Shown piece after piece: positions 35,673 through 48,200 of a stretch of 64,000 nucleotides of DNA. The stretch lies in the NCBI GenBank assembly GCA_002794775.1, contig NBAY01000001.1, positions 1,488,001 to 1,552,000 of the forward strand. Direction: 5' to 3'. The notes under the pieces are model-generated. The model saw only the letters and a list, made by a program, of their open reading frames with translations, searched no databases and was not told where the DNA came from. The stretch comes from Porodaedalea pini (lineage: Eukaryota > Basidiomycota > Agaricomycetes > Hymenochaetales > Hymenochaetaceae). Made by a program: the position numbers and the translations under genes. The first letter of the stretch is position 1. Every line of letters starts with the position of its first letter.

Positions 35673-37590
35673 GATGGTGAACTCGAATGCAAGTGCGGTA
35701 GAGGAGGATGAGGACGAGAGAGCTATGGCGCTTGAAAAAAAAGATCCTAAAAATCTGTATCTTTTATACCATACTCTCTGTCTTTTTTTCATGAGTCCCA
35801 ATTCTGCAGATCAGGGAGCATAGCACCAGGAAATATCGGCCATGTATTGACCATGTGCATCCCGTCGTCAGCTGTGCAAGCTCGCTAAACGATAGAGACG
35901 GCACGTATGTTATTTCGAAGACATAGTCGTATGTCTTTCCAAGAAAAACAATCACAAGACGGTCCTCTTTTCTTCGTATGAAAGGTCCTGATAGGTTGAG
36001 TTGAGTCGGCCGGAGGGAACTGACACGTCGAGGCCGAGAAAAGAATTCGAGAAGACCTCTAAGGTACACAGTAGGTACCTTACAGGAGAAACCTTCCGCT
36101 GCATATGACGTTGCAAGGCGATCACGCACGCCGAGGAGCGTGTGCAAGGCAACTCACGCGGTGGGCGATGAATAGACGTGAATATTGAATTCCTGCGGTC
36201 CAACCCTCGGATCAAGAGACTCCATTCTCGCATGTTTGAGTTACATGCTGTTACATGGCTCGAATGACTTGCCGAGGCGGTGAACGCATGCTCTCGAGGT
36301 CGCTTGGTAGGTGGAAGCCGCAGAAATAATGAAGGACTTGCAATCACATGGGAATGCGAAGATCGGCATGCAGTCCTTGAAGTTATGAGGGTCCCCTTTT
36401 GCTACCGACTGTCCCTGAGAAGCGCCTGACATAGATCGCCTGAGGCATAGTTGTCAAGACTAAGTCGAAGTGCTTCGTGTTTGAGGGTTATACGGTGCGC
36501 CTATACTAAGCCGGTCCTTAGCATAGTCGGTTGGCGTGAGTCCATAGCCGCATGGCCATCTGAGATATGACGAGTCGCAATTTACTGCTAAGGAACGAGA
36601 CGCAGCGCGGATCGCAACGCCCATCAAAACATAGAGACTAAGCTTTACGACAACGGCATGTGGAACGTGCTTTTATGGAATATCCGAGCTCACCAAACAG
36701 ACGGCATCGGAGACAGATAAGCAGGCCTTGAAAATCGATATGCTGACTGTACTGTAACGAGACACAAAAGATACGGAATCCACATCTAGAGCTTGTTTCG
36801 GTAACTCCGAGTAGAGGCGAAGTCGTCCTCAGTTTCGAAAAGAAGCTGGCTCGTCTAGCGCTCGAGATACTTCTCCTGTATATGGTTTATTTATTTTCAG
36901 GTGACTCCGACGTGCCGTCCGTGAGCGCACGCCGGGGTCACGTCGGTGTAAGACGAATATCTCCGATAATCTCAGCCAAACTCAGACGACTAAGGACCTG
37001 AGTGAAGCAAAAACAAAGGGGCAAAGCTGGGAGACGCACTGCATGATAGAACGCATACATCCGTGGCACCTTCTGGAAGAAAAGGACCATACGGGATCTG
37101 CTGTCTTTCATTCACAGACACTGTCAGCCCTGAGCCATTTGTTGGTCACGGGAAAAAGCTGAAGTCCCTCTTGTGAAACTCCGAGGTCTTGGAATATGCG
37201 GGAGATGTGAAACCCACGGGAGCGTCTGAAGGTAGTGCACGACGAATGCAAAGAACTTTGTTTGCAGCTTCGGTAGCTCATGATCTGGTGAGTTGTTGAA
37301 CATGGCCCGTATGAGAAGATTGCTTTTTAGGGCCGGCATCAGTGATTTGCGTGATGACCACGTGGTTTTTACCCGCCTTATTTACATCTATTTACACAGA
37401 CATTTCTTTCCCATACGTACAAATCCTTTACACTGCAAATTACAGAAGAGTCGCTTTCCTACATGTTTCTCGATGAACTAGATGTAGCTCTAACAATCCC
37501 AAATTATTTTTTTGCATTACTGGACTGTCTCTTGCCGACCTCCGAGTGATTACATCAAAACTCTGAATGCTATTCATTGCGAGAGTTTAT
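35673..37590. other. Gene-poor intergenic region (1.9 kb)
   Basis: No coding exon, tRNA or repeat could be supported on either strand. It should contain the thaumatin-like promoter at its left end and the esterase 3' flank at its right end. Confidence 0.4.
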
Positions 37591-39379
37591 TCAAAACAAC
37601 TTCGTTTCCCAGGATTCCTGAGGCATAATCCCAAAGTCCTTCAGCCATGATTCGAAAAGGCCAGCTATTTTCTGATGTCCCGCGACGGTCGGGTGTAGGT
37701 TACTGCAAAAGCGGACAGTCTGTCGTCGGTCGAAGCAAAACAAGTAAAGACAAGTTCTACGCACTCCGGGAAGACCTAGAAACAGGGCAATTCATTAGTA
37801 GTTGTACCTATAACCTCTTTGATGAAAATGTTAACTAACATCTTCGAGCGAGACCCAGCCTGTGGTGTTCACAAGGAACGTGTTTTGGTCCCCGGAGGCT
37901 TGCCTGGCAGTTACATGGATGAGCGCTGGGCGACTCGCCGAGAGAACGTCGTAACTGACCAAAGTGATAGTATCTCTTCATATTTTCCTTCGTAATAGTA
38001 GCTGATACTTCCATCGGCTTGAGGCCAACCCCACTGGAGATAAGCAGACACATTCCGACAGTTTTAGCGAAGCGAGAAAATGGAAAACCAAAGCACGCAC
38101 AGGAGTGAAACATAAGGATCGTCTGGTTACTATAGACCTTTCTCAAGTGGGCGAGGAATTCTAAGTAGGTCTATGTCGTTTGATATTGAGATGAACAGTA
38201 ATACTACGTGATAGCCGGAAAGCATTACTCACTTGAACAAATTCATCAGCAGGTATATTTTGCCCACTATCATTGGCTCTGCGAGACGCTTGTCAATCTA
38301 CTGATTCAGTACTCTCATATTCAGACGCAAGCTTACCCTATGTGGATGACCACGACATTGGGAGCGGGAACGTCGCGCTTAAAGTCCCAAGGCGTGGTGT
38401 AATTATGATCTGTAGTATAGAAATACCCTGTGTCTTCAGTCTTCGGATTCGAAGGTGGGAAAAATCAGCTATCGAAATTAGCACGGCAGTAACAAAAACG
38501 TAATTACTCTGAAAAACTGAAAAGACATTCCGTGCTCATTTCCGTAAGATATGATGTCCTTTTAGAAATGTCGCATTCTCATTAGCAAATATGACTATTA
38601 TATGCAATGATCGGATAAGGACAGACAGTAAGAGCAGCTCCCGGCTGAGCAACGACAACGTGCTCGGCTTTGAAAGTTTCCCCAACCAAGAACGGCCAAG
38701 CTTGGTCAACGCCTTGCGGAAGATATTGACCCTACGCGAAGCGGTGAGAGCAGCTCATGAAGCATGAGAGCTTATGTCGACAGCTTACTGCTGAGAGTGA
38801 ATCTCCAATGTACTGGAATGTCAGTTTGGAAGGTGTGTACGGGAGAAGTTTAGCATCCTGAGTGTCGAGCGCATCAGTGACATTCGTATCGATGCTGGAT
38901 TGAACGTAGAAGGACAGACAGCATTTAAAGCGATGGTCTCGAGGTTGACACGATTGTTCTGCCATCCCTCCGTGCTGATTCTGACGACAGTGTTCTTTTT
39001 TAATGATCTTTTTTCATTCGTTGAGTTGAGCGGGACAATGTTGCTCCCGGCAGAGACGTTGACAGTGAAGAATGGTTCATAGTCGAGCGAAACTCCAACC
39101 GACGCTGAAGGAACGGTTGTATGGTTTCCGAGATTCAAGGTCAATGCCTGCAAATATTCCACGTTGAGCTTGAAGCCAGAGCCTGCCCTACATGATGTTG
39201 CAGCTTTTTCTCTTGAATCTCGATTTTTTGGCCGAGGCTCACCACCAAGTTCCGGGAGATTTGTCCCATCTCCCGTGTAAGTAAATAAGAGGATCGCGGT
39301 TTTGAATGACCTGCTCCGCCTGGACCATACCGAACGTCAAGCTGACGAGCAAGAAGCCGAGCTTCGGTAAAAGCGTCAT
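37591..39379 (-). CDS. Secreted GDSL/SGNH-type esterase, one-base frame break in exon 8
   Basis: Twelve exons: 39379-39243, 39187-38920, 38857-38789, 38731-38627, 38558-38508, 38440-38337, 38278-38233, 38170-38101, 38033-37960, 37903-37840, 37775-37765 (11 nt), 37702-37591; about 369 residues. A signal peptide (PKLGFLLVSLTFGMVQA) leads to WWAGSGFKLNVEYLQALTLN, a beta-sandwich-like first part. The hydrolase part has the block I serine in TFQYIGDSLSAGQYL (about Ser155), block III HIGANDSGQN and the C-terminal Asp/His in FPDNLHPTVAGHQK. The family deacylates plant or fungal carbohydrate esters; the substrate here is not known. Exon 8 is one base too long: removing a base around 38101-38110 gives LMFTPWGWPQADG, the expected sequence across the next splice. 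Other joins are in phase. Confidence 0.85.
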
Positions 39380-39790
39380 TAATCACGCGAGAAAGTACGA
39401 CTGGCGCGACTATACGAAGTGCATTTGGACAACGTCTGGTTGGAGTTTTATACTTACCTGATGTATGGCTAAAACAAAACATCCAGGCTTCAAGTCTGCT
39501 GAGCAGCCGAGATTTGCCCGAGAACTCGTACAAGAAGTGGAAAGAAAGGAAGATATGGCCTCGTGATGTAGCCTTGCAATCGACTTTTACCGTCCGCTCC
39601 GGTGCGGGCAGAATCCGCCAACGTAAGCAGCTGGCTTCGGCTCGTGTCAGTACAACGGAACTCGACATCAGATAGACCATTGCACCATTCGGGAAGACTT
39701 GCAACGGACGAGAATAAAACTTTTCCTTGACCATTATACAATGTGATACATGATGAGTGAACGTCGAGAATACAAACATGGGGTTGTACC
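39380..39790. promoter_or_regulatory. Upstream region of esterase / 3' flank of HAL2
   Basis: 411 bp between the start of the esterase gene and the stop of the nucleotidase gene, both on the minus strand. It should contain the esterase promoter. No other feature is seen. Confidence 0.35.
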
Positions 39791-41110
39791 TCAAATTTTA
39801 CTGTTCGCTGTCTTAGCTTCTTCCTCTTTTGCTTTCTTGATTGCCTCAATGACCTTGCTATGCACCTCCTTTCCAGCAGCGACAATGCCTAGGTTCTCTC
39901 CCAGTGTGCGTCCAAGTCCGAAATCCAGAGGGTTGCCACATGAATCGGTAACGAGGCCACCTGCTTCCTCCACTATTAGAGAGCCAGCGGCATGATCCTA
40001 TCGAAATTACTAATGGGCAATTGTGTTGTGATATTGGAAAGAAGAAAACTAACCCAGATCTTCTCTTTATAGTCGGACACAACAGGCATGCGGAGATAGA
40101 CTGCTCCGTCTCCACGTGCAAGGGCGCAGTATTTTGCCTGACTATCCATTCGCGTCGGTCCGCGCGAAACATTCAGAATTCGCGCGACGTGCTCGTTGAA
40201 GCCATGCGAAGAATGTCCGGACTCAACGGACTCCAGAAAGTTGATGTCTGGGTCCTTGAAAGCGGGTATCGCAAGGGGAGTGCGGTTCGAGTTGCTTAGC
40301 GAGCGCTAGTAAAGCGTTTAGACCAGACATGCGGGTGCCTTTTATGAGACGAAATCCAACGCACCTGTTCCGCCCCATGGCCACGGACTGCAACAAAGAG
40401 ACACCCTCTCCGTCCATCAGGCTTCGAAAAGTCAAGAGGGAGATTTGGACACCCTATGACGCCGACTTCAACCTTCGAGTCAACGAGGAAAGCGAGGCAT
40501 ACTGCATATTGCTCCCCACGAAGGAAGCCCTTCGTACCATCGATAGGATCTAAGGTCCACATTCCTGAAAGGATCCCTTAACATAATCCTGGAAAGATAA
40601 CGAGATGCAGACGCACGACCGGTCTTTCCTCCCTCATAATTCCCTCGATCTATTGCTTCTAGTAGTTGCTCCGAAGTACACTGGCTCCCAGGACCAATAC
40701 CCCACTGTACATTGTCGCCAAGAGCGAGATCAGCGATGAGAGCATGATTTGCAAGTTCGACAACGCGATAACGCATCTCGCTGTTCGAGTCGAGACGCAA
40801 ATCGGCAGAGTCCTCCTCGCCAACGATTTTGTCATCCGGGAAAGCATGCGAAAGAATCGTGTTCACGACAGCTTGCGCAGAATAATCGCCGACTGCCAGG
40901 TCATCATCGAGTGTGGCGGAGCAATGACAGTTATGAGTGTATGCACTGGGCAATTTCAGATGACACGGACGAACCGGTCACTGGTGACTTGTCGCCCTTT
41001 ACCAGCTGTTCGCCTTTAACAAGTTTGTTGAAGACGGACGACGTAAGCTGGCAGGCGCGCAGAACGGCCGATACTGCGACCTCTTTTTCGAGCGCGTACG
41101 CCAGTGACAT
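39791..41110 (-). CDS. HAL2: 3'(2'),5'-bisphosphate nucleotidase (Hal2/Met22)
   Basis: This Li+/Na+-sensitive phosphatase removes the 3'-phosphate from PAP and PAPS in sulfate assimilation and salt tolerance. Five exons, 41110-40975, 40892-40620, 40564-40365, 40305-40054 and 39997-39791, give 355 residues, the family length. Metal-binding motifs are seen in order: KSPVTVGDYSAQAVV, the GEED motif (about residues 70-73), DPIDGT (142-147) and WDHAAG (287-291, split by an intron). GTKGFLRGEQYAVCLA and SRGPTRMDSQAKY are typical of the Hal2 branch rather than inositol monophosphatase. The signal for cytosolic location is simply absence of a targeting peptide. It diverges from a BTB gene with 127 bp between starts. 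All phases fit. Confidence 0.95.
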
Positions 41111-41237
41111 AATGATGGTGGTGGCTTGAGTTAGGCGAGGCTCCGATCTTCTCGACGACGCGACGCGGTCACGAACGCGTGTACGACACTTTCCTTCAGA
41201 CCACCATCTCCAAAGTTAATTCACTTTTGGCCTCGGA
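41111..41237. promoter_or_regulatory. Short bidirectional promoter HAL2/BTB gene
   Basis: The start codons of two divergent genes are only 127 bp apart, so promoter elements must be shared or overlap the 5' leaders. Confidence 0.5.
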
Positions 41238-42309
41238 ATGCCGCGAGAGCGTATTCAACATCCATCTCTTTGGTTCGATGACGGCAATGTCGTGCTATCG
41301 GCGAAAACGAAGTCGACGGAGACACGTGAAATGCTGTTTCGAGTCCATAAGGGTGTCCTTTCAAGACACTCACAAATCTTTGCTGGAATGTTCACGCTGC
41401 CTGAAGTCCCCATTCACCAAGAGGATACGACGACAGACCCAAATGAGATGCACGACGGTGTTCCTCTCGTAATCATGCCAGACACAGTCGAGCAAATTGA
41501 GTGTATGCTCAATGTTTTCTATGATCCGTTGTGAGTGAACCGTACCCTCGCATCGCGTTCAGCGCTTTGCTCATGATTGTAGATATCTCAAGCTAGAAAC
41601 TCGAGACTTGGATCTACCTTTACGACTAACTCCGCTGATGACTGTTGTCCGTAAATACGAACTCGATACCATTGGGGCCTACATCGTCAAGCGCATGAGG
41701 GCTCAATGGCCAGCCAATCTGGAAGAATGGGACGACGTCGATCGTGAAGTGAAATCATACCCTTCAAATACATTGTTGGAAGCGTGGCCAGATACATTCC
41801 TCCCGGAGCCGATCTCAAGCATCAACTTTGCTCGGCAATTCGATGTCAAGGACGTACCTGTGGCCGCTTTCTACGACCTGTCGAGGTGCTATTACAATGA
41901 GAGCTGGCCCGGCCCTGAGACCAAGCCTATATTCAACCCCGAAAGGAAGGGTGCACGGTGGAGTTTGCTCAGTGCGCAGGATTTTCTCCGACTCGGGCAG
42001 CTGAAAGAGACGTTGGAGAACTGCTTGTCGACCTTCACCAATGAATCCGCCTCACATCTCATGGACCCCGGATGTAGTGAACACACAACCCAGAAGGACA
42101 AGATGGCCTTGGAAGCCATTCGGGAAGAGATCGCCTCCGAGTCACTGATGAGCCGCGACATCCTGCGCATGCTTCGGCATTACACAGATGGAAAATTCTT
42201 GGAGTCTCAGGGACTATGTCCGAAGTGCTCGCAGACACTCGCGAAGAAAATTCGAAGTCTGCGGATTATTATATGGGGCTCGATTGCTAGCATTGTTTAC
42301 AGAAAGTAA
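41238..42309 (+). CDS. BTB/POZ domain protein
   Basis: Two exons, 41238-41530 and 41583-42309, give 339 residues. The N-terminal BTB fold reads HPSLWFDDGNVVLSAK, then MLFRVHKGVLSRHSQIFAGM, then DTVEQIECMLNVFYDPL, the common basidiomycete BTB pattern. After the intron the helical part (LTPLMTVVRKYELDTI) leads to a less conserved C-terminal region with AFYDLSRCYYNESW and a CPKC pair (GLCPKCSQTLAKK). The role is unknown; such proteins are expanded in agaricomycetes and may act as Cullin-3 adaptors. The last codons (AGAAAGTAAG) could also be a donor site, giving an alternative short terminal exon ending near 42380. Confidence 0.82.
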
Positions 42310-42685
42310 GCTGTTTGCTTGTGTTTCTCGAGCATGATTAACTTTCTTCTTACAACCTTGCTTATAGAGTTACTGATTAGTAGAGATGAAAAGAGTGGCC
42401 TCGACGGTGGTTCACTATTTTTACTCTTTGTCATGTATATTTTTTCATCAGCTAGTGCCTACTGATTTGTTCAACATATACAAGAATAATTTATGCCGCG
42501 TGTATTTTAGACCCGCACTTATTTGATTCTTTGAAACGACGATAGACTTGGAGTTCGGCTACTAGTACTACCTAAAAGGGCCTCCTTCTCCAAATGCGGT
42601 CAGTCGCTGGACTTGAAGATCGGCGCTCTTTTTTCTTTTTTCTCTTTTTCATCGACCACAGCCTCCATATTTACCTCGTACTGCC
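42310..42685. other. Intergenic region
   Basis: 376 bp between two plus-strand genes. No feature beyond the likely promoter of the following gene. Confidence 0.3.
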
Positions 42686-44068
42686 ATGTTCACTATGACT
42701 GGCCCGTCATCCTCTTCTCCTTTAAGCGATGCAGTCACGGAGGCCAATACGTCTCTGCTTGCGGATGTAAGTCTTATATACTATTTATTTACGATTTCGG
42801 CGAGATAGAAATCCGAAACAAATTTAAACAAAGTATGAAAAACCGCATCGACAGCCTCGTAATCTATAACTCAGGACCCGAGTCTTCTCTGTTGCTATTG
42901 CTTATTCTGCGCTTAAAACAATGCTGCTTAAAGTTTACTCACTGTGTTATCCTCTCACAGTGTCAAAGGCCAGAAATTATAGCTAAAAATCGAACCCTTT
43001 GTAGAGAAAATGGAATCAAAGACGGTACTCATGAGTAAGTCAATTCCTCATAAGTGCTTGTCATCTGTAATGCATAGAGCCTCTGATACTCTTTCAGGTT
43101 AAGGCGCTTGCAACACTTCGTCTCGCAAGCAATCATCAAGTTACTTACAAAGCATAATATTACGCAGAAGGATGGCAGACCCTATGTTTCCTCCTCGCCA
43201 AAGGGCTTCCTTCAGGTCAGCATGAGCGTTTCTTCATGTTGCACAAAAATGTCATGTTTTATGGCGGTTAACATTTACCACTCACAACTATGGCAAACAG
43301 GGACCAGACATGTGGCTCGTCGATAAAGGCTATTACTTGTCGGGCTGGCCGCGCGGACTTCCTAGAGGCTCGATCAGCATCTGGCCGGCGTACTACACGT
43401 TTGCACTCGCGACCATGTTCATCAACAATACCATCAGTCTAAAGCCGCTCGACCATGCTTCGCGGAACAATCAGCGGACGACGCCGGCGCAAGTCAAAAA
43501 CGGCAAGCCGGAGTCTGAGCTATCGATTCCTGTTCCCGCGAAGGCACCAAAGCGTGCTGCTCCAGAGTCGGGAGATAGAGGCAAAGCTAACGCCGATTCG
43601 GACCGGGATGCGGAGGGCTCTTCGGAGTCCGAGCAAGGGTCTTCGTCTCAAGCCTTCCCAGTGCCCACTACCTCAGAGAATAGGAATATATCTAAGCATG
43701 CGGCGCCGTCACATCACCATGCCTCTACTTCCTCCTTGAGCAGGACTGTTGCCGGTTCAACGTGCTTCAAGCCGTCAAACATTCCAGACAATAGGCCGAA
43801 GCAATACAGCTACGGTGCCGGTACAGGAAGTGCAGCTACCTTAGGCTCGACGCTGTTCTCTTTACCCACTGGTGTTAACGTCGATTCCACGGATCCGCGC
43901 ATGCTCGAAACACTGATGTCTTCGACCTTGAGCGAGACGAAAAAGCGGAAGATGCATGAGTCGCAGGTAGGAGACGTATCATACCCTGGCGTGCCGACTG
44001 GCGCGACAGTCAACTGGGTACCACCTGTTAGCGCGGCAAGAGAGTCGAAGAAGGCGAGGAAGGCATGA
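42686..44068 (+). CDS. Conserved hypothetical protein (5' exons uncertain)
   Basis: The secure part is exon 43098-43215 (LRRLQHFVSQAIIKLLTKHN, then GRPYVSSSPKGFLQ) joined in phase to 43301-44068. That last exon starts GPDMWLVDKGYYLSGWPRG and continues SIWPAYYTFALATMFINN, then a disordered Ser/Pro/Lys-rich tail with a basic end (TKKRKMHES, ESKKARKA) that could be a nuclear signal. The dense aromatic core looks conserved but I do not recognise a named family. A first exon 42686-42766 (MFTMTGPSSSSPLSD) and a second 42983-43034 (EPFVEKMESKTVLM) fit sequence logic, but the phase into 43098 is off by one base. Possibly one G is missing at 43097-43098, or the exon choice is wrong. Confidence 0.6.
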
Positions 44069-45203
44069 TGGTTCGACCCTTACAGTTGATACTATCCTGT
44101 TGCATTGGACTCGTATTTTCTCCCTTATTACTGTAGTAATCGATCTGAGGGTAAGGTGGCGTACTTGACTAGACTATAACCCACAGTCATTGTAACGAAA
44201 CGTACAAAGCAATTATTATTGATGTCCGGAATAGGCGATGTTAGAAGATGAGGCAGGCCGTAGAGGGGCCCTCCGACCAATCACTAACTTGTGCCACACA
44301 CAAGGTACCATTCGTCCAGAAAACCCGGTTGCGGTCGAGAACTTTTTGGCCAGCGTCCAAATTGCAGCCTTTGCAAATATTGATTTAGTGCCCCTGGTAT
44401 CCGAGAAAAGACAGTCTGAGGCACTTTGAAGCTTCACCATCCCAAGAAAGGCCATGCATTTCTTTTTCATATTTTCCATCCGTTCGTCCTTCCTTCAGCT
44501 TCTTTTTATATCTTACCGCCTTTATGTATGCGGTGTGTTTGAGGTCGTGTCTTATTTGAGATCAGGTAAAGATAAGAGCAGCTAGCAATACTATAACGCA
44601 AGTCGGCTATTCCAGATACAATTGAAACGAAACTTACTATGAAGCTTACCTTGATATTGGGACATCGTCCTCGACCCTGTGTGAACCTGAGCTCCGGGCT
44701 TACTGTTCTACCTTAGCTTTATCCGTCCGTTACTTCCCACATATCCTAAGTTCTGCTGTCGGTAGACGTACTGCATGTGGTGCGACCGTTGGGGCGAAAT
44801 TAATTGCTGGAAAGCTCCGCAGTGCTTTAGTCCGAAACGTGAGAAAGCAACCTCCAGAAACGGAAGGAGCTTTCGGTTGGCGATCTAATATTTCTAGATC
44901 TTCATACGGTACGCGCGTAGATCTTCGTCCGCGACGCCGAGGTCAGCAGCGCCGTCCTGTAATTCTGCCACTCGTCGTCACATCCTCATAGGTATTCAAA
45001 ATTGATACACAAAACATTGCGATTCAAAAAGACCGTGAGCACAGGCTTATTGGCATCCATTGATGAGCATAGTGGCGGAGACTGACTGCATTCGTCCCGC
45101 AGGCACTCGTGCAACGCTATATTCGAGTTTGCTGCTCCGGACATCTTGCTCCTCGGTGGAAGCTTCCGTTTGAGTTCGGAAACGACCTAAAACGTGAACC
45201 AGC
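44069..45203. other. Intergenic region (1.1 kb)
   Basis: No gene is called. A minus-strand stretch at about 44290-44400 reads like protein (QYLQRLQFGRWPKSSRPQPG), and an ATG on the minus strand at 45144 opens a 52-codon frame. I could not link them into a model. The right end should hold the NST1 promoter. Confidence 0.35.
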
Positions 45204-48200
45204 ATGTCTGCCGCGTCTCCCGTCAAGAATGGGAAGCAGCCCGCAAGGTCAACGCCCGTGAGCGCTCAGGCAGCGACGCCCATAGCCGATCACATCAATG
45301 GAGCTGCACCGGGCGGAAAGAAGAAGAAGAAGAAGAAGGGGAAGGGCAAGAATGCGGGCAATATGTCCAACGGCACGCTCATGCACCATGTCATGGACGA
45401 CGGCGACGGCGATATGCCTGAGCTGGAACCATACAAGGCACCCGCCGCCTTCGCGCACACACGCACAGGACTCTCACCCGATCTCGAGTCCGTACACCTC
45501 TCGACCACCGCTTCGCTTGCTTCCCTCTCCGCGGCGCGCCAAGGCGCGGACCATCTGAACGCGAACGAGAACGTGTCGCCCGTGGCACATGCCGAGCTAC
45601 TCACAGAGCTGTACCGCAAGGTAGGATTCGACGCCGCAAATGCGGTAGAGGACGAGATGCGCAAGAGTCTGGACTCGCTCCCGGGAATGCGTAACTTCGT
45701 GCAGAGCGCGCTTGCGAGCATGGCGGGGCTAGGTCTCGCTACGGACGAGGTAAAGCAGCGAACACTACATGCCATTGCGCAGCAGATGTTGCAGAGTGGC
45801 GGAGTCGGAGTTGGGGTGGGCATGGGACCGGGCGGACGTACGGCAACACAGGGGACGGCCAGGAATGGGACTGCACATACGAACGGGGCGCCGCCACTCG
45901 AACCGGGTACGCTCTCAGAGCTTGCTCTCACGCAGGCGCTCGAGAGCCTCGTATCCGGAAAGGGCGCCGTCCCCACGCGCGGCGGTGCGGCGGGTCAGAC
46001 GGCGCTGCACGCGAACGTTGTGCTGTCGCATGAATTTCTGGATGACGAAGAGGGTGTTTTTGAAGATGAGATGTACAGTGAGGATGAGATGGATGAAAGG
46101 CATGAAGCGGCTGGATATGCTCATGCAGATGGAACTTACGCATATGCGCACGGCTGGAATGCTGGTGTCGAGGGAGTATACTGTGAGCTTGAGGAGGAGG
46201 CGCCGCCGGGCGCATATCCGCATTCGGAAGTATACTCGCCGATGAGCGACGGCATGCCGAAAACAAAAAACAAAAAGAGAAGAAAGCCGGAGATGCCGGA
46301 TGCTGATCCGGATGCGGCAGTGTCTGTGCCGGACACCTGTTCGAGTCCGAATTCTAATCCGCTTTCGATCCAGCAACCCAGTGCCATGACCCCCTCCCGC
46401 AACGCGCCTCCACCGTCATCGAGGGCTGCTGGTAAGCAGCCAATGGCATATGCTCCTTCTACTCCTGCAGCCACGACGACACCCGCAAACAACGCTCCTC
46501 CACGCTCTGCACGCGCTGCCGCAAAGGCCCCCGCGCCTCCGCAAACTTACGCGAACCACTCCCATCCTCATCATAATCCATCGCCACCTGCTTCGAATGT
46601 GTCTGCGCCGCAAAAGCATCGGCCGCCCGGGGGCTCAGCACAGAGTCCTGCGGGTACAGCAAACGCTAAGTCAAATAGCAAAATTTGGAGTACCAACACG
46701 ACTGAGGAGCGTGAGCGCATCAAAGAGTTCTGGCTTGGTCTTAGCGAAAGCGAGCGGCGCGCACTTGTTAAAATCGAAAAGGAGACGGTATTGAAAAGGA
46801 TGAAGGAGCAGCAGAAGCACAGTTGTACCTGTGCTGTCTGTGGGAGGAAGCGGTTCGTCGTCGTCTTCCTTCTTCTCCTATGAAAAATTTTACTGACCAT
46901 GATATGCCTTGCTCGAATACGTACGTTTATCGACCATCGTAATGCGTACAAAACTCTCGATCGAACGCACGAACTTTAATGCAATGTAGGAATGCGATTG
47001 AGGAAGAACTTGAGGTACTGTACGAAGCTTATTACGAAGAGCTAGAACAGTACGCGAACTACCAGCAGCGCTATGCTTCCTCTGGTGGCACATTACCCCC
47101 TCCTCCCGGTCCTGGCCCCTTTCCCGGTAGCGTCGAGCTCGACAAGAACGGCCTTGTCGTGGGTCCCGGCGGAAAGACGCACGCGCATTCCCACCCTCCT
47201 CCGGCCCGAGCCAAGTCGACTAACGCCCTTACAAATGGCCCGAAGAAGGGCACCATTCCCGAGTCCGAATTCGACGAGGACGATCCAGATGGAGACGATT
47301 ACGAGGAGGAAGAATATGATGACGAGGAGGAGGAGGACGAGGATGACGAGGAAGAAGACGTGGATGCGGAGGACGACGTCGACATCAGGAACCGCACTGC
47401 GCCGCGCTCTGTGGCTGCCCGCGACCGTAATCGAGCCGCCCCGAACGGAACCAAAGCAAACGGACGAGACGATCTTTTTAACTTCGGGAGTAGCTTGACC
47501 GCAGGTGAGAATTGTATTCAGTCATCATTCGTGCTGAGTCATGGTGTGGCATCTCTAAATTGATTTGCGGAATTGATGACAGGTCCCGGTAACATATTAA
47601 CTGTCGCGGATGATCTCCTCAAGAACGATGGGCAGAAGTTCTTGGAGATGATGGAGCAGCTAGCCGAACGCCGCATGCAGCGTGAAGAGGACGCTGCTGG
47701 AGATGTGGAGGATGAGAGCGAAGAGGAGGAGGAGGATGAAGGCGATGAAGAGGATGATGGTGAGGAGGATGAGGATGAAGAGGATGAAGAGGATGAAGAG
47801 GAGGTAACTAGTCAATCATCGTTACCGTCATGTCTACTTACGCTGAACTTTATCAGGCACTGACGGAAGAGCAGAAAATGGAGGAGGGCAAGCGCATGTT
47901 CTCTATCTTCGCTGCACGTATGTTCGAACAACGCGTACTGGGTGCATATCGCGAGAAGGTTGCCCAGGAGCGTCAACTGCAGCTCCTGCAAGAACTTGCG
48001 GAGGAAGAAACGGCGAAAAACCAGAAGGAGGCGAAGAAGGCAAAGGAAAACCAGAAGAAGAAAGATAAGAAGAGGTATGTCGCGTTTTTGTGCCGTGTAT
48101 ATTCGATTAGAGCGCTGACCTCGTGACCGCGTAATGAAGGCAGCAGAAGATGGCTAAGGAGGAGGAAAGGGCGGCGAAGGCTGCAGAGCGTGCTGCAGAG

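Noticed and set aside
35673..37590. Possible RNA gene in the 1.9-kb gap
   Set aside because: No T-loop plus acceptor-stem arrangement could be found; scattered GTTCGA-like words there and elsewhere (for example near 59480) lack a cloverleaf.
44216..44479. Minus-strand coding-like stretch
   Set aside because: A short run looks protein-like, but no start, upstream exon or consistent splice could be tied to it.
45290..45976. Long minus-strand open frames opposite NST1 (also near 48107-48725 and 49000-49586)
   Set aside because: Mirror frames of a low-complexity coding exon; composition reflects the NST1 codons and there are no splice or start signals of their own.
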